Source: Protonemura montana
Lineage: Eukaryota; Arthropoda; Insecta; Plecoptera; Nemouridae
NCBI GenBank assembly: GCA_947568835.1
Contig: OX387604.1
Span: 8,463,860-8,527,859 of the forward strand
DNA: 64,000 nucleotides
Direction of reading: 5' to 3'
Under the pieces are notes generated by a model. That model made no database searches, had not been told where the DNA came from, and worked only from the letters and a program-made list of their open reading frames with translations. The position numbers were made by a program, and so were the translations under genes. This document shows positions 1 to 17,653 of this stretch, piece after piece. Each line of letters begins with the position of its first letter. Position 1 is the stretch's first letter.

Positions 1-392
1 ATGGACCCTGTAAAACTGTCTTATGGCGTTTTTGAATAGGCAGCTGATGTTGTGGTTTGTGATACACTACAGTGTAATCACTGGTTTGTGATAGCCTAGA
101 AGGGAGGAGAATGAAGCCGGTGCTGACACATATTCCTGTTGAAGAGCAACTAAAGGACCACCGAATTAATGTCCCTTCCGAAAGACGGCAGAATTAAAAA
201 GTCAGGATTCATCCACGAAACCATGTTGTCGAGAGAATAATAAGCAAAACGACTTCAGTTCTTCCAACTTTTTTCCTGAACAGAAATCGCCATGAGTTCG
301 ATGGTCACCCATTCAATACCTGACCCAGCGTAGTTATGCTTAACTTCGGTAATCTTACGAGAGACAGTGTTACAACTCGTCAATCTGTTCGG
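1..392 (-). repeat. 5S-derived SINE, minus strand, 3' part cut by window edge
   Basis: Reading the minus strand from about 392 downwards gives the same order of blocks as the better copies at 37963 and 28810: a head like CCGAACGG, a 5S rRNA-like internal promoter (about 310-375), a unique body, and the tail block that includes CCTAGAAGGGAGGAG. It is diverged and has lost part of the body. The tail runs off the left edge of the window. Confidence 0.75.
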
Positions 393-3000
393 TAAATCTC
401 TTGTTTCTGGAGCCTAATCTCTAATGTAATGCATAGTTACTATTCTATATAAAATCTGAAGCTCCCACTTTTGAAGTTTAGCTTTGAATCTCCATCTAAG
501 TGGAAAAACAATCAGAAAAAATAGAAGCTGGATTCAGAAGCCAGTGTCATTCGAGTGATTGGTGGTGTCGATTATCAAAGTTGACCCGCGACCACATGCA
601 GCCAGACCCAGTGGGGTAGGAACTATCCTGCCCGGCAGCCTGTAAACACGGCGCTACGGGTTAGAAGTCAAATTCGATTAGAGATACCAGTACACTTGCA
701 CCGGTAACCTTTTGCTGAAAAGTCAGCGTCTCTGTTTTTAAATTAATTCAATCGTATTCCGAAATGATTTGATACAATTACTAGCTAATAGCATTAGTGG
801 TTTAGCTCTGCATCATTTCAAAATAGTTTTGGAAACTGAAGGTGCTGTGAGAATGAAATGGTTTGTTGTTATGAAATGAATTTGCTCACATTGCGAGCAA
901 AGATTTGGAGTTAACATTTTATCTTCCTAAAAAAGTTACTTAATTGTTCTCATTCTACTACCTACACTATACAATACCTACGTAACCAAAAAGTTATTAC
1001 AAATTCTTAATTATTTTCCCACGTTTATCTGTCGCATGAATTTCAATTAACTTGATTCTGCAAATGAACATCGGAAAATTGCATATGGGTTTCGTAATGG
1101 AAGTGAAGATTTCAAGTAGTGGTGAGAGTAGTCCTAGGGCTGCAGGTCTGCAGGGCTATAGGGCTGTTGGGCTATCTAGCGCTATAGCGGGTAGCAGGTT
1201 AAAATTGAGGTGTCATCTTACATGTATGTATGGAATACATGATACACATGACAGGGATGTGGGTCCGTAATCAACCATTGCTTACGCTCCTGTAGTAGCA
1301 ACTAACAACCCTCATCCCATCGCCATCAATATCTACATAATTAAACAGAAACCGTAATACACAATCGCAAGATACTGATAGCAAGGATTTGAACGACCTA
1401 CATTATTTATAATGATTACCTTGGAGGTTTTTTTTGTGTAATGAATTCGTCATAAATATATATTAAGCGAGAACTAAACGATATGGTAGAATTTAATTTG
1501 TAGCCTGCATGTGGAACTGTCCAGCGAAACGCTTTTGACTGCCAAACTTGATATGTTTTTATGATAAGAACTTCTAAAATTGTCACACTGAAAAAATTAC
1601 TATTTGAATTTCCTTTCTCTACACTGTTCTCGTTTTTCGTGACCAACTTTATAATTGGTTAATTAAATATTTATTTTATTGCTATCGTGTTCTTGATACT
1701 TGACCCATCTCGTAAAATAACATCGTGTTATTGAGACGCGTAGTCTGGCAAATTACACTAAATTCTCGTGATCTGACCAATCAACTATCAAAGTCCATGA
1801 ATACAAAAATTTCTTTACAATTCAGTGTAAATCGAACGCAAAATTCCTTGTTTCTTGCCATTTAGTAAAGAAATCATTTGTCTAGTAAACTCATCTTGAT
1901 TTCCGAGCAAATCATGCCAATGATTGCATTCCAAAAGATGACATAATGGACCATAGAGAGATGATTCGTTATCTAGTTGCTAAGAGAGATATTTGCTACG
2001 AATAAGCTAAGCACGCTATGTCTTATCTCTAAGTGTAAGTAACACCAGTAGATTTTTTTTGCACGTGTCTATTTGATAGAGTTCAAAACTTACTCGATTC
2101 CAAAAGTGTGTGCCTAGAGAAATAATTATGCACTCAATTTAATAAGGAAGTTGGAACCTATCAAACTACCCGGCTAAAATAGTATAACTCCAGCCAGAAC
2201 CTACGATCACTGTATCCATAAACTACTCAGTCTAAAGACAAATCTGTCTCCTTGCTATATCATTGCACTGCATGCCTTGACACAATGTATTATGCAGTAG
2301 AAATGACTGAGACGTTTTTTGTCAGAAGCAATTTCTTTTTTGATGATTTTTTTATAGCATTGGGTTTATGGTTAATACAAACCTACTGGTTACAGTTATA
2401 TTTCTTGTGCAAATTAGTTCTTCTAGGAAGCACACATGTGAATTGAAGTGGTGTCTCCAAGCTCAGTGCAAGTTACAAGCTCAAGTCAGAAATAAGTCCT
2501 TATTATTGGCTCATATTGCTCACATTATTAGTATTATCATCTAAGCCTACTCTGTTTGTTATTATAAGCAATCGTTACTAATTTTATTGGTAGTGTGCAT
2601 GCAATAATTGCAAGGAAGCTTATTTATTCATACATTTTAATTATTTGTATTATTTTTTTAACGTGAGAATGCAAAACACTTTGGGTACAGGTACTACCAC
2701 AATGCTTAAACTTTTACTTAAATTATATAATTTCGTGAACCGTGTCATTTTATTATATGAAAATAAAATAACCATGTTCTTACAACATGGACATTCTGGT
2801 GAGAACGAATCACAATGATTCAGTAGGAGAGTTATGATATGAAATTGTTTGGGAGTGAATTTTCCACGTTTCTCATTGGACATTGTGAATAATGCAGTCT
2901 GAATCGTGTACACAGGTATTGTTGGGAAGTACTTGACGAAAACAACAAGTACCTCCTGCTTGACTGCCCCAACTCTTTTTGATGGGAACATGTTCACTTT
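393..3000. other. Intergenic stretch, no gene seen
   Basis: Only short open frames without splice-site support or recognisable motifs occur here. The DNA is AT-rich. Around 560-700 there is a more GC-rich patch that could be an old repeat, but I could not link it to another sequence in the window. About 3000-3266 is probably the 5' leader of the Corin-like gene. Confidence 0.6.
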
Positions 3001-3266
3001 ACTCTACACTAGAAAATTGCTCCAAACTCGAATTTAGTCGAATCGGAAGAGGTCCTCTGGCCACATCGTGCGTCTTTAGAGAGTGTTATCTTGAGAGTGC
3101 GACCAGTTAGTTCTGTGAATGTGTTTAGCCAGTGGCCATGTGTAAGGTGGTTTCTAGTGTGAACAGATTATTAGTGAGTGTGATGCAGAATCCACGCCAT
3201 AACTCGTGAGGTTTCTTCAATTACTGGCAACAAAAGTGTTAAGAAAAAACAAATCCGTTTCTAATC

Positions 3267-6200
3267 ATGGGTCGGAAAAACTATGCGATCGAAAGTGCTG
3301 TTAAAATGCAAACGAGTGGCCCTCCTTCAAAAAGTAACGCAACTAATCGTCAGCCCACTAGCAGATCGCAGTTCCAGCCGGCTGCTGCGCCCCCCAAAAC
3401 CGCAACAACCCCATCAACCCCATCAACGAACCCCACCCCGCTTTGCTGCAGCACATTTACTGGGCATACCGTTCATCATGGACGTTTCCAATACTTGGGC
3501 GACCGCCCACTAGAGATAACAAGCTCATTGAAAGGATATGGAAATCGGGTGAGTAGGTACAAAAATCATGGTAATAGTCGAAATCATGTCGAAATTATAT
3601 TTCATGGAATGAAAGAAAAGAAAAGAAATTGAGTGCCATTTTAACCTTCGAGAGGATATTTCTGAAAGACAGTAATTTAATTTCGTGCAAATCACGTGGC
3701 TATTTGCCAATAGGTCATAGGTTTGCCGCATGTTCTAGTACGAGGAAGGTTATGGCTGAGCGATAGACATCAATATCAAAGAGCATCTACAAAGAACATG
3801 ATTGTCGTGGATTGATGCCGTGGCTCTTACTTCGAACTGGCAAAGTTGGATCGTGCGTGAACGTGAACTATCCGTTACCACGGCAGAGATGGAAAATAAA
3901 ATAGCAACCGCCTAGGTATTCACGGACCACGGTTACAACAATGGATGAGATTTTACCACCTAATTAATAAGACACTCTACCCGAGAAGATGTTATAGGAA
4001 TGTTATTCCTTTGTGAAGAAAGCAATGTGCTCACTTACGTTACTTGTCTTCAATGGGTGTGGGAATATCTTGAAAAGTGAAAGGAAGAATAAGGTGTATC
4101 GGTTTTAGAATTGACTGATTCGATCGTCAGCAATTTAACAACAACACGTACTACTTGAGAAGTGCGCTGGCATCGTCGTAACCTACGAAAATATCATGCC
4201 CATGGCTTAGCCATTCTGTAACCAAGTACCTTCCTAGCTCTGCCAACCCAATGAGTTGTCTCCCGATTACCAGCGCGTCTTGATTGCCTCAGAGCGATCA
4301 CGTTTTTAAGATTGCAGATTCCTCCACGCTAAATTACGATCTTCATTACACTAGTGCTGCTCTTTAACGACACTATCAAGTGCATCTTGCTATTATGGGG
4401 CACTTATTAAGATGGTTGCCCAGTAATTTATCACAAAAAAAAAAGTTTAAATCACGAATTCTTGTCAAATGAATGGGACTCGATTCGAAACGTATCTGAA
4501 TGTCTCTTTCACGTTTCGTTTGACGCGTCCGTGCCGTAGTTCAAAACTAGACAAAACCGAGGAAACCGCAATACCAAATTGCAATCTGAAGTATGATGGT
4601 CAGAATATATTCCGCTGTTCCGTAACTGAGCAAAATAACTTTCCATAGTTACTTACGCTAGTACGCTAGCTGGTACGATCGCACCTGAGCTGAAATTGTT
4701 CGTGATTCAATTCGATGACGCAATTGCACGCATTACCTTATCAAAGAATACCCTTTGAGCCTGAGAGACGGGGAAACGGCGTGATGTAGGGTGATGAGAA
4801 TCGCATGAGAACCCATGAGTCAGATTGAGTGTAGATCAGCGGCTCTGATACCACATCTGATTTCTTTTATTGTATTGCAATCACAACCTTTAAAAATTGC
4901 CAAAATAAAGTATATTCCATATTTGTGTAATCATTCTCCAAAAGTAGTAATTTTCACAACCGTTTTACTAACGGTTTTACTTTTGCCCAATTGACCTAGA
5001 TGACCTTGGTGTTCAGTTTTGTCAAATTTTCATGATGATAGCCTCAATATAAAAACTCGTACGTTTTCCTTCAATTTTAATTTACTTATCTAGGAACAAT
5101 ACCTTGACATTTATTAAAACCTCTTGAAGCACAATGCATCAAAAAATTTCAATCGCATTTAATTCTGTAACTAATGACAATCAATCATTATTGTCCTGAT
5201 TTCCTTTCTAGGGATGCTCGTCAGACGTAATCTACAGAGCAGAGAGCAACGCATCTTCAAGATGGTGGAACTGGAACCTCGACATCCGTGGCTGGAAGTA
5301 CCTGCGATGGGCAGCAATTTGCACTGCGATCCTTCTCGTGATAGGCTTAATTGTCTTCTTTTCTGTCGCTGGTTAGTGGATGACTTAGGTCGCTCAATAT
5401 CTTATAAGGAAGCTTGTGCACTCTATAGTGGCATAATAACTGTGGCAATCCGTTTCTGCAATCATTGCGATGGGTTGGAACTTATCTTGTCCCAGGAATT
5501 CTGTCGAATCCAAATAACTCAACGAGATTGCACTGCGGACTGAATTGTTATCCAGTGGAGTAAGAATATTAGGATCAATATCGCACGGAGGTTAAATACG
5601 GTAGCTTGCCAGCCAACAAAAAATGTGCAAAAGTCCAGTCCAACAGCCAACGGTCTGGAATTATTGCTGCTATGGAAAAGGTACCTAGACCGGCAAAATC
5701 GCTTATCTATTCAGGTTCATTGGCACCGTGATCAATTGAAATGATTTAGCTGGATTTAAACTGTTCATTGAGTTATAGGCCCATTATTTCATTCGGCAAT
5801 CGATACGCTATGTTTACACGGTATACCTATAAAGGTACGAAGCACGAGCACTTGCGTAAACAAGTGAAAGTGTTAATTCATATTAAAACAATAGGCATTG
5901 CTCAATGAAAGACGGTACAATGTATACTTACATTATAATGTAGTTGTCTAGGTGTAAATAGAACACGAGGATTTTATAATTATTTCCCACTGACTTTTTT
6001 TTATTATTCAGATCTCCGAACTGAAACTCCTGCAAACTCCAGAAAAGAAACATTTTTCGAAGGCGGTGGCGTCGGCAGCGTTGGCGGCGGTAGACTTTTA
6101 TCCGGTGACGTCGTCACCCTCGACGGAGACGTAATTGTGGATGTCGGAGGAGTTACTTACAGAGAGGGAAATTACCGTGTCACCCCGGGTCAGCCCATAT

Positions 6201-8775
6201 CAGACATCAAGCCAGGTGAGATTTATTAATCAAGACGAGCCCGAAGCTGTAGTTACAAATGCCACATATGTAGTTAAAGTTACCGGCACATCTTTGTAGC
6301 AGAAAAGAACAATTAGTATGCTCTAAAAACATAGGTAGCATTTGTACCAGAATCATTATCGTTGTACGCCTAAACTGTATGTGTCCTTTCGTTCTTCTAC
6401 TTTATATCACCGGCTTCACTTCAAAGTGGATGTCGACGGAAATGTCATTTGGAGTTTGGAATGACCAATTCCCACAGTTTCTTTGTATAGTGTACGTGTG
6501 CATTTGATCTAGTTACCTATTTAAATAAAACGTAGAATTTCATAAAGATCGTGTTTATTTCAGGTTCTAAGAAAAGCAACAATGGTTCGGTTGACCAAGA
6601 TTTCATGCAAATAATCCCAGCACCTGATCTGGCGACATCAACAGTTATCAACCTGAATGATTCTGCGGCTGTCGCTCAAGATTCTCGAGATGCTGTAGAA
6701 CATGCGATTCCAAACGCGAACATAGCCGCAAAGGAGAAAAGTTACACAGATTTCATACAGACTATACCAGACTTGGTGCTAAAAGTGCATTCTTTAACGG
6801 AAGAGAAAAATCAAGCACATTCGAACTCCAGCCAAAACAGCACGCTCTATGACCTACAACAAAAAGAGAGTAAACACTCCGATAAGAAGGCACCCTACGA
6901 AGAAGCCGAAGAGATTATGATGACCTCTGATAGGGATCTTAGCTTTTCGGGTGACCAGAATCATCGTGGGAAGCAGGCTACTAACGCTCACAGCAGGCAA
7001 CCAGTGCACCCTACAATCCCATCCAGTATTCTGAAAAAAACTAAAGAAATTCTAGGAGATCCATTTGCACCACCTAATGAAACGGAAAGCTCGTGTTTCT
7101 CCACACGGCTTGATATCTGTAGAGGAGTGCTTCCCTATGACTTGACCACTTTGCCACTTGTGCCTGGGGTCACGCGACTTGCTGATTTGGACGCTGCTTT
7201 GCCCTACTTCGAGATGATTCTTCAGTCTGGCTGCAGTAAACGAGCTCCGCAATTCATCTGCTCAGTGCTGGAGCCCGAATGCCAACCGCTGGGAAATAAT
7301 GTTCTTCCCCCGTGCAGAAAGACCTGCAAGGGTACACTATTTGAAATAATTCTAATATCATTCCTAATTGTATATTTCTTAGAGAACAATTAAAATATTT
7401 TCCTGGTTATATTTTTAATTGCAGCTGTAGCCGAAGATTGCAGTGACTTCATGTTAGCCACTCTCGACCTGTCTAAGGTGTTTCATTGTGACCTTTACCC
7501 CGACGTGCCAGATGGGACGCAGTGTGTTAACTTTGCCAAAGGTGAGTTCATTTCGTAGTGAAAAGTTTATCAAAATTTCTAAATCTAAAAATATTCAGCG
7601 GAATCGGGAATTGAGGACTGATTAGATTAATTTTTTAAGTTAACGAACACTGCGCTGGGTCTGGTATTGAATGGGTGATCATCATTCATTAGAACAGTTC
7701 TGTTTGGGAGTGAGATTGGAGTGATGCAGAACTTCACGACCGCATTAATTTGTGAAGGAATCCTATTGTTCGCGTGACATCATCCTTCGAAAGGGACGTT
7801 AAACGCCAAGTTTCCCCTCCACCCTTCTAGGATAGATTAGGTTCATCATCGTCCTCATCACCACCCAGTACCCACTCATTCACCGACGCCAGAAGACCAG
7901 TCCCACATGGCCCTTTGTCGAAACATAACACAGATCAATTCCCGTCCTATTGTGGGCTAAACCCCACAAATCAATCAAATTTCTGATGACTCTGTAATTG
8001 GACACCGGGAAATTAAGAAAATGTCACAAAGAAATCCCATGATAAAGAGAAATAGTGTTGCTGTGGTGCTGCTTTTTGAGACAGGAGGGCTACAGATATA
8101 TTTCGTGGTTGATATTTTTCCTCCGTTACTCTTATGGAATGATCCGTTCGTGAAAAACGAATTGCCTGGATTTGAATCGGTCCATGTTGAGGACGATACT
8201 CTTAGCTCTTGAGTAAATTGGTTCTAGATCAGAGTCTGGGCCAATGTAGGGTATGATATTGTCACACCTCACCAAACATAATGCATTCTTATATTCAACA
8301 GGCGAATCTTGCTTTGAAGACGAATTCCGATGCAAGGATGGAACCTGCATACCCCAACGGTGGGAATGTGATAACATTGGCGATTGCCAGTCTTCCGAGG
8401 ACGAATCCAACTGCACTCACTGTACCGACAATGAATTCAAATGCAAACAAGACGGCAAATGCATACCTCTCAATTGGCAATGCAATGGAAACAAAGATTG
8501 TGGAGACGGTGCAGACGAAGCAGGGTGTCTTCAATTAGGTATGTTCAAATGTCACTCTGAATCTTGTCCTGTAACCAATTGTAGCTGTGTCCATGACTAC
8601 AGTGATTTGTGTGTTCTTTCTAGCTGAGACCTCTTCTAGACATTCTCATGCGTCCCCATGTCCTGCAGGAGAGTTGAGATGTGTTGACGGAAGATGCATT
8701 ACCATGCAGCAACTCTGTGACAACGTCCACGATTGCACAGATGGCGCAGATGAAGGCAACTGTGGCTCCAAATAG
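3267..8775 (+). CDS. Corin-like type II membrane protein: Frizzled domain plus three LDLa repeats, no protease
   Basis: Seven coding exons: 3267-3548, 5212-5371, 6012-6215, 6564-7331, 7425-7541, 8302-8538, 8624-8775, all GT-AG and phase-consistent, giving 639 residues. The first 94 residues are Ser/Thr/Pro-rich and cytosolic. A single hydrophobic segment at about 127-147, after a Trp-rich and basic stretch, is a signal anchor. A low-complexity stem follows. A Frizzled cysteine-rich domain at about 393-510 has all ten cysteines. Three LDL-receptor class A repeats (about 515-550, 553-588, 601-638) keep the calcium-binding acidic clusters (for example [11 protein letters not shown]). Vertebrate corin, the enzyme that activates atrial natriuretic peptide, continues into SRCR and trypsin domains. 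Here a TAG stop comes right after the third repeat, poly(A) signals follow and Shark starts 541 bases later. A receptor or ligand-binding role at the cell surface is inferred. An unseen alternative 3' exon is possible. Confidence 0.85.
7637..7980 (+). repeat. 5S-derived SINE, 5'-truncated
   Basis: This lies in an intron of the Corin-like gene. It starts within the 5S-like block (AACACTGCGCTGGGTC and ATTGAATGGGTGA are readable), carries the shared body, and ends in a CACAAATCAATCAAAT tail. It is a diverged copy of the family at 37963 and 48171. Confidence 0.8.
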
Positions 8776-8962
8776 CGAACTGCCAAAGGACTGTGAATGT
8801 ATATATCTTTTGTACAAGGCCATGAAAATTCACTTAAGCTGGAAAATTAAACATATTTGATTGTTCTAAGCAGGGCTTAATGACATACATTATAAAATAT
8901 GTACCGAATTATGTTATTAGAATAGAGATGTATTTTATTAAAAATAATTATCGACGTCCAAA

Positions 8963-8968
8963 AATAAA
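8963..8968 (+). terminator. Poly(A) signal of the Corin-like gene
   Basis: AATAAA lies 188 bases after the stop codon. A weaker ATTAAA is at 8846-8851. Together they support the transcript ending before Shark rather than running on to a protease domain. Confidence 0.5.
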
Positions 8969-9316
8969 TGTATTTGAGAGAAATCCTTTCGTGTGAAATT
9001 AAATCTATGTAGGGAAATATAAGGATACAGTGTTTAACCTATCATTTCATATTAAGTAATATAAACACAATTCTTGATGAACTCTTGGTGCGCGCTGGCA
9101 TTCAAAATATTTATCTTCTGTCACGGTCAATTTAAATTATCTTAATTTCCGTTTCCGCTTGTTTGACCACAGTCCACAACACAAGCAGAGAACTCAGCGC
9201 AAGTCTAGTTTGACGTAACAGGTGGATGCTGGAATTACACATAAATTTCAAGGAAAATGAGTGACCGTTCTAGTGTTTAGAATAACAAAAGTCAATGAAA
9301 GTCTCAGTCTGTCATC

Positions 9317-15301
<5,985 letters not shown>

Positions 15302-15634
15302 CACATCGTACCAGCATTTATTGGATGTGATGGAACGTTGCCTAGGATGAGATGACAGGTCTAAATTAAACTAGATTACATGTCACATGTGATATATTTA
15401 CTTGGGAAAATGAGAAATTAAATAGTGATAATGTTAAGAATAACTATGATATGCCTAGGAAAATATTCTGTTTCTGTCCATCTCATTATTATTTAGTGAT
15501 ATGTGGTGATATATTATTTTAGAGTGATTATTTATCATCAAATATATTCTCAACTGTGCCATTTTGTTCCACAGATTGTATTTTCTTAGCACTTTTCTGT
15601 CGTGTCTTATAAAAATTATTGTAGATAAAATATG

Positions 15635-15640
15635 AATAAA
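15635..15640 (+). terminator. Probable poly(A) signal of Shark
   Basis: AATAAA lies about 335 bases after the Shark stop and 62 bases before the stop of the convergent LRR gene. The two 3' ends are therefore tightly packed. Confidence 0.5.
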
Positions 15641-15701
15641 AAAACATAACTTCCTCACTGCATTGAAATGTTTCTGTAATAATAAAATAGCCAGGGCTGC
15701 T

Positions 15702-17093
15702 TCACAAGTTGAATGTAGATCTATATCGGTATGGAGGTGGTGGTGTTTCTGGGCAGTCTGGCATTTCTGTTCGTAGTTCTCTCCACATATAGTCATTATG
15801 GCTAGAAGGCGGGCGTCTCAGGTCCATTTTGGGCAATTTTGGCCCTCTGAGCCACAGGTACATACCAAAAATTGTAATAACAACGCCTATTTCAAACCCT
15901 ATTAGCAAAGCCCAAACACTTGGAATTTTTTCCAGGATGTCAAAATATTTCATTGGAGAATAGAAGTACTGGTAGTACATAGCTTCTTTAGTTGCATTGC
16001 TATTGTAATTATCTTCTACTCTATCACTCTCCTCGGCAGTTTCGAACCAATACTTAGTTATATCATCGTCCATTAATTCAGTCTCTATAGTGACATTTAT
16101 TGCCGTAACTATTTTTGCAAATTTTTCCTCCGCTTTTTTGCATCCTGTGGTATCTTTTAGGTGCTTCTGCAAAAGCCACTGCTGCAGATCTTCTGTGATT
16201 CCATCACAAGACAATGGGTTCGTTGACAAATCCAGTTCAACGAGCATCTTCAGAGGATGAAAGACAGCAGCGTCCACTCTTGCTAACTGGTTGTCGCTCA
16301 TGTTGAGTCTTCTTAGGGAAGGCAGTTGCAAAAACAGTTCACGTTGCAGCATTCCGAGCTGGCAGTGACCTATATCCAGTTCCTAAAATGTGCAATAAAG
16401 TTGGTGAGGTTGAGATGTTTTTAACATTGTTTGATGTGAGAGATTATGGTTTTTTTGTTGATGGGTGCTTACTTTGAGAGATGGAACTTCTAGAAACGAG
16501 CCTGATGGCATTGCACCAAACTTGTTGTGGGACAGCAACAATGCATGGAGAACTGGTGTGTTTATAAAAGTTTGCGGCCTCATGTGGTGTAAGAAATTGT
16601 GCGAAAGATCCACCACTTGTAAATACTTTAGCTCACTGAAGGAGTGCATGTCAATTGAGGATATCCTATTAAATTTCATACTTAAATACTTCAGTTGCAT
16701 TAGACCCAAGTTCTGAAAAATAAGTATAAATGTTAGGTGCTGTTTATCTAAATAAAGTTATTAGCCAATATTCCCAATATTTTTTCAATAGTTCCAGGAT
16801 TGTGTTCCCTCTTCTCTTTATTTTTACCCAATAAGATTTACCTTGAATTCGTAACTCTTCAGTTCGGCAATGAAATTGTTCGATAGGTCAAGTGCCTGAA
16901 CAGTTTGTGGGACATCTGCATTGACAGTGACAAGTCGTTGGCTTATGCAGTCGGCTCTTCGCAGATTGCCATCCCACATGTAGCACGAGCAGATTCTCGG
17001 ACACAAATTGTTGTCGCTGTTTATGTATTCCAGACACAGCATTAAGAATAGAAAAAGCAAGAAATATTTATATGGACACTGAAACCACCCCAT
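15702..17093 (-). CDS. Leucine-rich-repeat type I membrane protein
   Basis: Three exons on the minus strand: 17093-16842, 16712-16473, 16382-15702, all phase 0 with GT-AG borders, 390 residues. A hydrophobic signal peptide (about 1-26) is followed by an LRR N-terminal cysteine cap (LCPRICSC...C). About six LRRs follow (LDLSNNFIAEL, VVDLSHNFLHHM, LLLSHNKFGAM, LNMSDNQLARV, LDLSTNPLSC), then a C-terminal cap ending near Cys245. An acidic extracellular stalk comes next, then one transmembrane helix at about 319-341. The cytosolic tail of about 48 residues ends in a proline run with a PPPY motif, the type bound by WW domains of Nedd4-like ligases. A cell-surface adhesion or receptor-accessory role is inferred; I do not recognise the orthologue. 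It converges with Shark and diverges from the prolyl oligopeptidase gene. Confidence 0.85.
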
Positions 17094-17653
17094 GATGCTC
17101 TAATAATAACTAGTATAACAAGCCTCTGAGTCAGCTGATAACAACATTTAAATGTGTTGAGGTGACCTTATCTTATCTCTATTCTGTCATGGAAAGATAT
17201 GGGAGATCTCGTAATTTTAGGTAAATTTTGAAGTTTAATGAAGCAGTCCTATTCTTTTATGCAGTAAAATGTAATGTGTGAATTTAATAAATGTAACCTT
17301 ATTAAGATTTGAGAAGAACTTTTGTCCCAAAATCTGATTACTCAAGCACAGATTATCATTTGCACACTGACACAACACAATACTATGCAACCAAGGCTAT
17401 GCAACCATTAATTACTTGTCCTGCAGTGCCCGATATTGAAAATACTTTGCTGGTGTCCTCGAAAATCAGAAAAGTTTTCTTTGCATTTCTGTAACAGAAC
17501 ACTATCTATCTTTTGTTTTCGACAATTTACCAATGGGAAGCCAAAGATTTCTGTCTCATTGTTGCGATTGTTTTAGCGGTTGTCAAGACAACTAGAGTCG
17601 ATATGCTGGAAAGTATCTTCTCTCTTCGTCAGCAGAATAAGTGAGTGAAAAGA
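17094..17653. promoter_or_regulatory. Shared divergent promoter region of the LRR and prolyl oligopeptidase genes
   Basis: Only 560 bases separate the start codons of two genes pointing away from each other, so both promoters must lie here or overlap flanking exons. No clear TATA box is visible. A dyad GTTGTCAAGACAAC at 17579-17592 sits just before the 5' end of the + strand gene. Confidence 0.5.

Noticed and set aside
17603..17643. Alternative first exon of prolyl oligopeptidase (MLESIFSLRQQNK then a GTGAGT donor)
   Set aside because: Its phase does not fit the acceptors of exons 2 or 3, so it cannot join in frame.
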